From contig JAAXTT010000100.1 in assembly GCA_013336365.1 (NCBI GenBank), forward strand, positions 1 through 5,444: 5,444 bases of DNA. The letters run 5' to 3'. Below the pieces are notes generated by a model. The model had not been told where the DNA came from. It saw nothing but the letters and a program-made list of their open reading frames with translations, and searched no databases. Shown here in pieces: positions 1 to 5,444 of the stretch. The number at the start of each line of letters is the position of its first letter. Within the stretch, counting starts at the first letter, position 1. Source of the DNA: Peptococcaceae bacterium. Lineage in GTDB: Bacteria; Bacillota; Desulfotomaculia; Desulfotomaculales; Desulfocucumaceae. Both the position numbers and the translations under genes were made by a program.

Positions 1-5
1 GACAT

Positions 6-1037
6 TTATCTTCTTAGACTGGACATACTATGATTCTTGCCGTCCTTGCCGGAAAGATAATTCAGCATGCTTAAGGCTCGTCCTGTTCCTATGGCTACAC
101 AGCTGAGAGGGTCATCCGCCAGATGGACGGGGACCTTGGTTTCTTCGCTGAGAAGCTTGTCCAGTCCGGGAAGAAGTGCTCCCCCGCCGGTTAGGACTAT
201 TCCTTTGTTAACAATATCTGCTGAAAGCTCGGGAGGAGTTTTTTCCAGCACTTCCTTGACTGCTCCCACTACATCCTCCAGGGTTTCCTTTATCGCCTCA
301 TGAACCTGGAAATTAGTAATGGTAACTGCCCGGGGCAAGCCCTGAAGAAGGTCTCTTCCCTTAATCTCATAAAATTTTTCCTCTTCATCCTTGGGGTATG
401 CTGTGGCGATAGTCATTTTGATTTCCTCACCGGTCCGCTCCCCAATGGCTAGGTTGAATTTGCGTCTTACGTAACGGACAATTGCCTCGTCAATTTTATC
501 TCCGGCAACTCTGATAGATCTGCTGCAGACGATACCGCCTAAGGAAAGAACGGCCACATCTGTGGTTCCCCCGCCTATATCCACAACCATGGTACCACTT
601 GGCTCAGAGATGTCCAAGCCTGCTCCCAGGGCTGCCGCCAAGGGCTCTTCAATTACAAAGGAGGTTCTGGCACCTGATTGGATTGCTGCCTGCCTTACGG
701 CTCTCTCCTCCACTCCAGTAACTCCCGAGGGAATGCAAACCATAACTCTGGGTCGGAAAAACAATCGTCTGCCACAGGCTTTGTTAATAAAATACTTCAG
801 CATTTTTTCGGTTACTTCATAATCTGCAATGACTCCATCCCTTAAGGGACGAATTGCCACTATATTTCCGGGTGTTCTGCCGATCATTTGGCGAGCCTCG
901 GCTCCAACTGCAATAACCTTGTTGGTGTCTTTGTTTATGGCCACTACTGAAGGCTCCTGCAGTACAATCCCCTTACCCTTTACATACACCAGCACATTGG
1001 CTGTGCCTAGATCCACTCCAATATCAACACTAAACAT
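6..1037 (-). CDS. mreB: Rod shape-determining protein MreB/Mbl (bacterial actin homolog), complete, 343 aa
   Basis: This gene encodes an actin-like ATPase that polymerises under the cytoplasmic membrane and guides the elongation machinery for the lateral cell wall. Visible motifs are the phosphate-1 loop DLGTAN (residues 9-14), EEP (130-132), the phosphate-2 loop DIGGGTTD (153-160) and the adenosine motif LTGGGALLPGLD (282-293). A hydrophobic LFF at 92-94 sits where MreB proteins have their membrane-inserting loop. The length matches the family (about 330-350 aa). I place the start at the ATG at 1037-1035, giving MFSVDIGVDLG, the usual MreB/Mbl N-terminus, with a purine-rich ribosome site 6 nt upstream. 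A TTG seven codons upstream keeps the frame open but lies inside that site. The sequence mixes MreB-like stretches (PSGVTGVEERAV, SIRVAGD) with Mbl-like ones (DLGTANVLVYVKGKGIVL), so the paralog (MreB, Mbl or MreBH) is not settled. The family assignment is near certain. The C-terminus has a short polar and basic tail (KDGKNHSMSSLRR). Confidence 0.96.
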   Translation of the reverse strand: MFSVDIGVDLGTANVLVYVKGKGIVLQEPSVVAINKDTNKVIAVGAEARQMIGRTPGNIVAIRPLRDGVIADYEVTEKMLKYFINKACGRRLFFRPRVMVCIPSGVTGVEERAVRQAAIQSGARTSFVIEEPLAAALGAGLDISEPSGTMVVDIGGGTTDVAVLSLGGIVCSRSIRVAGDKIDEAIVRYVRRKFNLAIGERTGEEIKMTIATAYPKDEEEKFYEIKGRDLLQGLPRAVTITNFQVHEAIKETLEDVVGAVKEVLEKTPPELSADIVNKGIVLTGGGALLPGLDKLLSEETKVPVHLADDPLSCVAIGTGRALSMLNYLSGKDGKNHSMSSLRR

Positions 1038-1054
1038 TAGCTTTCCCCTTTCCT
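1038..1054 (-). promoter_or_regulatory. Ribosome binding site deciding the mreB start
   Basis: Read on the minus strand, AGGAAAGGGG (1054-1045) followed by AAAGCTA precedes the ATG at 1037-1035. The G-rich part lies 6-7 nt from the ATG, a normal Shine-Dalgarno spacing. The alternative TTG codon at 1058-1056 would put this site inside the coding sequence, so the ATG is preferred. Confidence 0.75.
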
Positions 1055-1237
1055 GCAATACAGGCTGGCTCTGAGGCTGCCCCTACCGTTAGGAAGGGTC
1101 CTCAAATGTCTCAGTAAATGTTATTCTACAGAGTCAAGGAAATTCCTCCCGTATTCTTGTTTTTCTGTCAATCTTAGTATTTCAGTTTGCTTTAACTTTC
1201 TTTCCGGTATTTCATTACGCTTTCCATCAGCTTATCC

Positions 1238-1247
1238 GGGGGGGGGG
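1238..1247. repeat. Homopolymer run of ten G
   Basis: Ten consecutive G residues on the plus strand, preceded by CTTATCC and followed by ATTAAAAAG. The run lies about 200 bp upstream of the mreB start, in noncoding sequence. Such tracts slip during replication and are prone to sequencing and assembly length errors, so the exact length is uncertain. Confidence 0.9.
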
Positions 1248-1283
1248 ATTAAAAAGTGACCAATTCTTTAGGCTAAAAACCTA

Positions 1284-1390
1284 GTATATTATTTCAGCAA
1301 AAACCTAATTAAATCTACCGGCTAATACATAATTAAATCTATAAACTATTCAGATAACCCTGATATATTCTTTCAGCTAAAATCTTATAA
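1284..1390. repeat. AT-rich degenerate direct repeats just before repeat copy 1
   Basis: The 12-mer TAATTAAATCTA occurs exactly twice, at 1306-1317 and 1330-1341. A longer degenerate pair, ATATTATTTCAGCAAAA (near 1286-1302) and ATATTCTTTCAGCTAAAA (near 1365-1382), flanks them. The block looks like decayed local duplication next to repeat copy 1. No function is evident. Confidence 0.45.
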
Positions 1391-1397
1391 ATAGTTT

Positions 1398-1592
1398 CGG
1401 CCGTGGGGGTGTGGGTTTCAGCCCTTCACCCGGTACTTGAGGTTACCGGCTCTTTTACCTTGTCTTATAAGGCTTGGCACTGGGATTTTTGCCATCACCT
1501 GCCCAAGGCTTCGGTCTGAAATGTCCTCCCCCCACCACGTAGCAAGGTTTAGCTATTCTGATTAGCTAATGTCCAGCTCTGTGAGTAAATAA
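1398..1592 (+). repeat. Structured intergenic repeat, full copy 1
   Basis: This ~195-bp unit recurs at 1769-1964. The 59 bp at 1398-1456 are identical in both copies, and I count six substitutions over 1398-1554. The core is bounded by imperfect inverted arms: GTGGGGGTGTGGGTTTCAG (1403-1421) and CTGAAATGTCCTCCCCCCAC (1516-1535), 133 bp from end to end. Between them is a hairpin, CCGGTA-CTTGAGGT-TACCGG (1430-1449). After the right arm, a region shared only by the two full copies holds a second hairpin, TTAGCTA-TTCTGAT-TAGCTAA (1549-1569). No coding capacity is apparent. It could be a MITE or REP-like palindromic element, a decayed mobile-element end, or a structured RNA. I do not recognise a named family, and the plus strand is chosen only by convention and a G-U argument. 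Confidence 0.85.
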
Positions 1593-1768
1593 AGTAACAC
1601 TCTTGGGAATTCAGGTCTTGGCAGCTTCAAATACTATCTACATAAAACCCTTAAGCTCAACCAGAATAAGTTTCCAGCTGATAATACCTGTGGTCTGGAT
1701 TAAGAAAAAGCTTTCCAGGTTTGATAGGTCTATTCTTTGGAGAACTTTTTTAAACCTATAAACTATAT

Positions 1769-1964
1769 CGGCCGTGGGGGTGTGGGTTTCAGCCCTTCAC
1801 CCGGTACTTGAGGTTACCGGCTCTTTTGACTTGTCTTATAAGGCTTGGCGCTGGGATTTTTGCCATCACCTGCCTATGGCTCCGGTCTGAAATGTCCTCC
1901 CCCCACCACGTAGCAAGGTTTAGCTGTTCTAATCAGTTCTTTGCCAAGCTCTGTTAGTAAATAA
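1769..1964 (+). repeat. Structured intergenic repeat, full copy 2
   Basis: This is a direct copy of the unit at 1398-1592, offset by exactly 371 bp through the arms and by 372 bp at the far end, which shows one single-base indel near the 3' end. The arms lie at 1774-1792 and 1887-1906, and the identical CCGGTA/TACCGG hairpin at 1801-1820. Changes relative to copy 1 cluster outside the arms and outside the central hairpin. The 3' hairpin here is AGCTG-TTCTAAT-CAGTT (1922-1938), with the same 7-nt loop length as copy 1. The homology ends near GTAAATAA. Confidence 0.85.
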
Positions 1965-2041
1965 TGATTTTTAAGTTAATCTTTCAAAATTTATTAACCT
2001 TAATATATTCTTGTTACCTCTGAAATGGGATTTTCCATTGG

Positions 2042-2055
2042 CAAAACATGTTTTG
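2042..2055. promoter_or_regulatory. 14-bp perfect palindrome, possible protein-binding site
   Basis: CAAAACATGTTTTG reads identically on both strands. It follows a small hairpin-forming sequence, AATGG (2024-2028) with CCATT (2035-2039). The palindrome could be an operator, but it lies downstream of the repressor gene and about 1 kb upstream of mreB, so no target gene is obvious. It may be incidental in AT-rich DNA. Confidence 0.3.
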
Positions 2056-2164
2056 ACCCTAAACAAGCTTTGGATTCTTTGTAAATATAATTTTGAAGTG
2101 GCAACCTCTTAGAAATTATGGTCCTGATTTCTCCAAATATCATCTATATAAACACTTATGTGGG

Positions 2165-2225
2165 GTGGGGGGAGGACATTTCAGACCGAAGTGCTTTAGT
2201 GAAGGGCTGAAATCCACACCCCCAC
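2165..2225 (-). repeat. Compact, inverted, internally deleted third copy of the repeat
   Basis: Read on the minus strand, this 61-bp segment starts with the left arm plus CCCTTCAC (2225-2199, one mismatch in 27 bp to copies 1 and 2). It continues through seven unrelated bases (TAAAGCA) and ends with CTTCGG plus the right arm (through 2165), exact to copy 1. The ~72-bp interior with the CCGGTA hairpin is absent. Sequence beyond either arm does not match the full copies. The two arms can pair into one long imperfect hairpin, with GTGGGGG and ATTTCAG blocks pairing. It lies about 60 bp downstream of the repressor stop codon, so read-through transcription would include it. It lacks the T-tract of an intrinsic terminator. 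Confidence 0.8.
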
Positions 2226-2283
2226 TGCCAAAAATGACTTTAATCAAACCTCGAACCTCGTATCCCAACTGCCAAAGAGTTTG

Positions 2284-2871
2284 TTAATCGACAAGAATTC
2301 CCCGAAGCAGGATTTCTCTGATTTGGGAATTCACTGGGTCCCAGTCAAAGGCGTCTTTTTTGCGGAGGAAATGCTGAGCCGCAACTGTGGTAATTCCAAA
2401 TAAAGAGGCGGCTATAACCCCTTTGTCCATTGGACGGATAACCTTTTGGGCGATACCTGCATCAATAAATTTACCTACAATAGAATAGTATTTGTCCAGC
2501 ATATCCTGCAATCTCTCCTGTCTTGCTGAAATTCCCCAGGCTTCGGAGAGCAGAATAATACAGAGATCGCTGTTTTCTTTAACAAAATCAACATGAATAT
2601 CAATAATTTTGCCTAAGCTGTATGCTATTTCATCGGCATCATTAATTTTGGATTCAATCCTGAGGCGCAGCCTTTCCATTCCTTCCTCCATCAAAAAAAG
2701 AAATAACTCTTCTTTTCCCCGAAAATAATAATATATTGTGCCCTTTGCCACCCCGGCATAATCAGCAATTTCGTCTACCGTGGCTTTGTCAAAGCCTTTT
2801 TTGGCAAAAACCTTGGCAGCAGAATCAAAGAGCCTTTTCTTTGTGTCCAAATCCTTAATAATTATGGTCAT
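2284..2871 (-). CDS. TetR/AcrR family transcriptional regulator, 195 aa
   Basis: This is a probable ligand-responsive DNA-binding repressor. Residues 11-57 form a typical TetR N-terminal domain: helix 1 around KRLFDSAAKVFAKKGF (12-27), then the helix-turn-helix TVDEIADYAGVAKGTIYYYF (31-50), and KEELF (53-57). The rest (about 60-195) is a helical ligand and dimer domain with no metal-binding motif that I can see; its ligand cannot be read from the sequence. The length is normal for the family. The ATG overlaps the TGA of the upstream permease (ATGA), with AAGGGAG 7 nt before it, so translation is probably coupled. As last gene of an ABC exporter operon it most likely controls that operon, including itself. 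The operator would lie upstream of the first gene, outside this window. Family certain; role inferred. Confidence 0.93.
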   Translation of the reverse strand: MTIIIKDLDTKKRLFDSAAKVFAKKGFDKATVDEIADYAGVAKGTIYYYFRGKEELFLFLMEEGMERLRLRIESKINDADEIAYSLGKIIDIHVDFVKENSDLCIILLSEAWGISARQERLQDMLDKYYSIVGKFIDAGIAQKVIRPMDKGVIAASLFGITTVAAQHFLRKKDAFDWDPVNSQIREILLRGILVD

Positions 2872-4043
2872 CTGCTTACTCCCTTCTGATTACAGATAAA
2901 TCTGTCCACTGATTTGACAGCCCCAAATATAAAAACGATGGCCATTGCTGCCAATACTGCCAAATCAGGCCAAATCAAGGTTATTCCCGCCCCTTTTAAG
3001 GTTATTGCCCTAGCCGCATGGGCCATCCAGGTGTATGGAAATAGAAAAGCTATATATTTGACCACGGATGACATTGAGGAAAAAGGCCAATTAAGTCCGC
3101 TTCCCATTAGCATGGGAATATTAAATAGGGATATTACCATAGTAGCCTGCATTGAATCCTTGCAATGAGAGGAAAGCCAAAAACCCATACCGATTATAGA
3201 AAGGGCAAAAACCGCAAAGGTAAAAAACAGCAAAAGTATGCTGCCATTAACCGGAAGCTTGAGCAGGGCAAAGGCTCCCAATAAGGCAACTGCAGCATTA
3301 AAAAGGACTGCCAGATAATAGATCAGCGCCTTACCGGCAAATATCTCCCAAGGACTAAGTGGGGAAAGGGCAAATTGGGTCCAGGTGCCTTGGGCCTTTT
3401 CACCGGAAAGAGTTATGCCTTCTCCCAACAAGCAGGTTTGCTGCAAAGCCAGAATAATAAGTAGCAAAAATAAGAAGTTGATATAGCTGTTGGTAGGATT
3501 ATAGAGAATCTGGCTCTCAAAATCAACAGCCTTCAAGACCTGAGCAGTGCTTGACGGATCCAGGCCGGCGCCAAGCAAGGACGCGGTCATAATCTCTGTT
3601 CCCAAGGAACGGTTGAGATCGCTAATGGCTTTTTTTAAGTTGTAGGTGTAAATCAGGTTTGTTCCATCCGCAGCCACTGATACTTTAACTGCCTGTCCCC
3701 TGGCAATATCCTGTTCAAACCTTTCAGGAATGACAAAGATAGCTCTTATTTTTTCAGCCTGGAGTAATTTTTCAGTATTGACGGGGGAGTTACTTTCATA
3801 CACCACCTTCAGCTTGGGATTGTTGGCAATTTTTGCAACAAGTCCCCGGCTGGTGTAGCTCTGATCCTGATCCACCACTGCCACCGGAATATCAAACAAA
3901 ATCGCCGATTTGTAAACTAATCCGAAGCCGGCCAAATATATAAACACACTGCCCAGGACCAAGGCGGCCAAGGTTTTATCCCTTAGAATCGAAAGACCTT
4001 CAATGTAGGTTATTGTAGCGATATTTTTTATTCTCTCCAGCAT
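2868..4043 (-). CDS. ABC-2 type transporter permease (second of the pair), 391 aa
   Basis: This is an integral membrane subunit of an ABC exporter of the YhhJ/YbhS/YbhR-like (ABC-2) family; the substrate is unknown, and drugs, lipids or antimicrobial compounds are typical. Membrane segments appear near residues 26-45, 187-206, 235-261, 268-290, 300-316 and 358-376. A large extracytoplasmic domain lies between the first two, with DQDQSYTSR (58-66), ADGTN (125-129) and YNPT (181-184). The cytoplasmic motif EKAQGT (215-220) matches the family's E-x-x-x-G-T coupling region. FPYTW (335-339) precedes the last segments. The start is an ATG with GGAGGT 11 nt upstream; this site is encoded by the final codons of the upstream permease, whose stop lies 8 bp away. 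The gene ends in a 4-bp overlap with the repressor. It is clearly homologous to the neighbouring permease (shared LQQTCLLG and SGEK stretches), suggesting a duplicated pair that forms a heterodimer. Confidence 0.93.
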   Translation of the reverse strand: MLERIKNIATITYIEGLSILRDKTLAALVLGSVFIYLAGFGLVYKSAILFDIPVAVVDQDQSYTSRGLVAKIANNPKLKVVYESNSPVNTEKLLQAEKIRAIFVIPERFEQDIARGQAVKVSVAADGTNLIYTYNLKKAISDLNRSLGTEIMTASLLGAGLDPSSTAQVLKAVDFESQILYNPTNSYINFLFLLLIILALQQTCLLGEGITLSGEKAQGTWTQFALSPLSPWEIFAGKALIYYLAVLFNAAVALLGAFALLKLPVNGSILLLFFTFAVFALSIIGMGFWLSSHCKDSMQATMVISLFNIPMLMGSGLNWPFSSMSSVVKYIAFLFPYTWMAHAARAITLKGAGITLIWPDLAVLAAMAIVFIFGAVKSVDRFICNQKGVSR

Positions 4044-4051
4044 TTTTCAGA

Positions 4052-5218
4052 TCAACCTCCATCATAAACAGACCTATTGAGCTTATTGACCAGGTATAAG
4101 GCAATAGCTAAGAATACTGCCGCCATTACAGTTAGGCATGCCAAATATGGCCAAACAATCTCCCAGCCTGCACCCTTCATGCTTATTGCCTGAAATGATT
4201 TAAGATACCAGGTAAGAGGGAGACATTGCCCAATAGCTTTAGCTAAAGGATTCATTGCCTCTGCCGGCCAGGTATAGCCTGAAAATACAAAGGAGGGCAT
4301 GGCCATGACCATGGTGTAGCGAATAGAGTTTACCGGGCTTGTGAGGGCAGAGACCATAAGACCAAAAGAGGTTACTGCAACTAAAAAAATTATTGTCGAT
4401 AAAAAAAGCAACAACAGGCTTCCCCGGAAAGGCAATCCCAGCCATTGGGAACCCAGCAGCATAAGCAAGGCAAATTGCAATAGGGCAATTAGCAGATAGG
4501 GAAGCAGCTTGCCTGGAAGGATAAGCACTCCGGAACAGTTATTAAACCCATAGTGCCACCAGGTATTTTGACTTTTTTCTCCGGAAAGTGAGGTTGATAT
4601 GCCCAACAGACAGGTTTGCTGTAATATATTGATTCCCAGACCAAAAAGAAGAAAGAAGGCATAATTGTAGGTGGGATTATATCTTGAGCTGACTGTGAAC
4701 TGAACTGCCCGGATAATTCTCTCTGCCTTTTCAGTCAAAAGCCCTTTTGATGAGATTAGATTAACCTTCAATTCTGCTGCAAGACGGCTTGCTACTTCCG
4801 CTACCGCTGAACCGGAAGTATTGGTAAATACCATATTACTGCCATCTATGACAGTCATTATACCGACAGCTTCACCCCGGGTCATAGCCGATTCAAAATT
4901 TTCCGGGATTATTATTCCTACCCTTGCATCCTCAGCTTTAAGCAGAGATTCCATGTCGTTTCTATTTGATACAAGGCCCTTAATTTCTAATACCGGATTT
5001 GCTGCATATGCATTTATTATCTCCCTTGATTTCTGTGAGTGGTCCAGGTCCAGGATTACTGTGGGTATATGATTGATAACAGGCTCATGGTAAATACCGG
5101 CAAGAAAAAGGAAAATTACAAAGGGCATAGCTAAAAATATAAAGGCCTGGGTGCGGTTCCTTAGCAGTGAAAGGATTTCTGCATATATTATTCCGCTGAG
5201 CCTTGTTAATACTGACAA
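4052..5218 (-). CDS. ABC-2 type transporter permease (first of the pair), 388 aa
   Basis: This is the partner membrane subunit of the same exporter. Its layout matches the downstream permease: a first membrane segment near residues 24-43, an extracytoplasmic domain to about 183 with DLDHSQKSR (57-65), DGSN (125-128) and YNPT (180-183), then segments near 185-206, 236-258, 265-290, 302-316 and 355-377. The region that in the partner reads EKAQGT is here EKSQNT (214-219), so the usual glycine is replaced by asparagine. The frame begins at a TTG (5218-5216) preceded at 5 nt by AGGTGATC, an eight-base match to the 16S anti-Shine-Dalgarno tail. No ATG competes near the N-terminus, so the TTG start is well supported. 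It lies 20 bp after the stop of the upstream partial gene. The substrate cannot be read from the sequence. Confidence 0.92.
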   Translation of the reverse strand: MSVLTRLSGIIYAEILSLLRNRTQAFIFLAMPFVIFLFLAGIYHEPVINHIPTVILDLDHSQKSREIINAYAANPVLEIKGLVSNRNDMESLLKAEDARVGIIIPENFESAMTRGEAVGIMTVIDGSNMVFTNTSGSAVAEVASRLAAELKVNLISSKGLLTEKAERIIRAVQFTVSSRYNPTYNYAFFLLFGLGINILQQTCLLGISTSLSGEKSQNTWWHYGFNNCSGVLILPGKLLPYLLIALLQFALLMLLGSQWLGLPFRGSLLLLFLSTIIFLVAVTSFGLMVSALTSPVNSIRYTMVMAMPSFVFSGYTWPAEAMNPLAKAIGQCLPLTWYLKSFQAISMKGAGWEIVWPYLACLTVMAAVFLAIALYLVNKLNRSVYDGG

Positions 5219-5223
5219 CAGCT

Positions 5224-5231
5224 GATCACCT
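5224..5231 (-). promoter_or_regulatory. Strong ribosome binding site for a TTG-initiated permease
   Basis: AGGTGATC on the minus strand matches the extended anti-Shine-Dalgarno sequence over eight bases and ends 5 nt before the TTG at 5218-5216. It lies in the 20-bp gap after the TAA (5241-5239) of the upstream gene and fixes the unusual start codon. Confidence 0.8.
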
Positions 5232-5238
5232 GCCTATT

Positions 5239-5444
5239 TTAAAAACCTCTTGATATTTCCCGGAATTTTTCTGAACTGTGGATTGTTAGCTTCCCTTCAT
5301 ATAAGCAGCCAATCCTGACAGGAGGGCAATTGTTTTCCGATTCCGACTGCTGCAGGCTTTTCACACAATCATTATCAATATCCCTTTTGTCTTCGGGAGA
5401 AAACCCGGGGACCCCTCCCATTTCACTAAGTAATTTACTGAGAC
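5239..5444 (-). CDS. C-terminal end of an upstream gene, probably an ABC transporter component; 5' end outside the window
   Basis: The frame is open from the window edge to a TAA at 5241-5239, about 68 codons. An internal ATG (5421-5419) exists, but the frame continues upstream of it (LSKLLSE before the Met), and I see no convincing ribosome site there, so a partial gene is more likely than a 60-aa protein. The final third, RIGCLYEGKL followed by SSEKFREI, resembles the tail of ABC ATPases after the H-loop (RIGxxxxGxL, then a helix). The position directly before two permeases also favours the ATPase subunit. Against this, the usual TH(Y/D)MDEAE H-loop should come about ten residues earlier, and instead the sequence there is hydrophilic (SLQQSESENNC). 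No Walker or signature motif falls in the window. The identity is therefore tentative. Confidence 0.5.
   Translation of the reverse strand, partial: LSKLLSEMGGVPGFSPEDKRDIDNDCVKSLQQSESENNCPPVRIGCLYEGKLTIHSSEKFREISRGF

Larger units (their letters stand above)
1038..2283. other. Repeat-rich intergenic region of about 1.25 kb without a convincing gene
   Basis: No reading frame here has a credible start, a ribosome site and a recognisable product. The longest, on the plus strand at 2093-2287, runs through an inverted repeat copy. The first ~180 bp upstream of mreB (1055-1237) should contain its promoter and leader. There are TTGAC-like hexamers on the minus strand at 1171-1166 and 1137-1132, but neither has a good -10 hexamer at 16-18 nt. 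Further right are a G run, AT-rich degenerate repeats, two direct copies of a ~195-bp repeat and a compact inverted third copy. The stretch between the full copies (1593-1768) shows no gene and no clear structure. No spoIIID-like gene, which precedes mbl in Bacillus, is seen. Confidence 0.7.

Noticed and set aside
1132..1171. Candidate mreB promoter with TTGACA (1171-1166) or TTGACT (1137-1132) on the minus strand
   Set aside because: Neither has an acceptable -10 hexamer at 16-18 nt spacing; the nearby TAGAAT is too close to one and too far from the other.
1398..1964. CRISPR array
   Set aside because: There are only two direct units, each about 195 bp, with a ~175-bp gap; this is unlike 25-40 bp repeats with uniform spacers, and no cas gene is present.
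2053..2091. Plus-strand promoter from TTGACC (2053-2058) and TATAAT (2086-2091)
   Set aside because: The spacing is 27 nt, far outside the usable range, and no gene follows on the plus strand.
1627..2155. Similarity of about 18 bp between AAATACTATCTACATAAA (near 1629) and AAATATCATCTATATAAA (near 2135)
   Set aside because: It is short and AT-rich, and its orientation does not fit the inverted third copy, so it may be chance.
2221..2277. Short direct repeats CCCACTGCCAAA and CCCAACTGCCAAAG
   Set aside because: They are too short and imperfect to support an att site or target duplication, and no element lies between them.
2245..2283. Intrinsic terminator just after the repressor stop (CAAACTC pairing with GAGGTTTG)
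   Set aside because: The stem is short and bulged, the loop is long, and the T-rich stretch comes too late.
2093..2287. Plus-strand open frame of 64 codons
   Set aside because: It runs through the inverted repeat copy and the flank of the repressor gene, has no ribosome site or recognisable product, and its composition follows the repeat.

Overview
The window reads as a low-to-mid GC Gram-positive (Bacillota), most likely a spore-forming clostridial or Peptococcaceae-type anaerobe. The reasons are an MreB/Mbl-type actin, strong AGGAGG-like ribosome binding sites, and two translation starts whose Shine-Dalgarno matches are close to the Bacillota 16S tail. This placement is inference; nothing in the window fixes the species.

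All protein genes lie on the minus strand, so they are transcribed from right to left. At the right edge (5239-5444) is the C-terminal end of a gene that continues outside the window; by position it should be the ATPase of the transporter, but its sequence does not prove this. It is followed by two homologous ABC-2 type permeases (4052-5218 and 2868-4043). Each has one N-terminal membrane segment, a large extracytoplasmic domain and about five C-terminal membrane segments. A TetR/AcrR-type repressor (2284-2871) comes last. Spacings of 20 bp, 8 bp and a 4-bp ATGA overlap make this a tight, probably translationally coupled export operon. The two permeases probably form a heterodimer, and the repressor probably controls the operon in response to an exported compound.

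Between the repressor and the next gene is about 1.25 kb without a convincing gene (1038-2283). It holds the most unusual content of the window. There are two direct copies of a ~195-bp structured repeat (1398-1592 and 1769-1964, 371 bp apart, about 96% identical over the first ~155 bp). A third, compact copy (2165-2225) is inverted; it keeps both terminal arms but has lost about 72 bp of interior. The arms are imperfect inverted repeats, the full copies carry an internal 6-bp-stem hairpin, and a hairpin 3' of the arms shows a paired base change between copies. This looks like a dispersed MITE-like or REP-like palindromic element, or a structured RNA. I do not recognise it as a named family. 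AT-rich degenerate repeats, a run of ten G and a 14-bp palindrome are also present.

At the left end (6-1037) is a complete MreB/Mbl family actin, the cell-shape filament that positions lateral wall synthesis. It carries the usual nucleotide-binding motifs and a membrane-binding loop. It has its own ribosome binding site and is separated from the transporter operon by the repeat-rich spacer, so it is probably transcribed independently.
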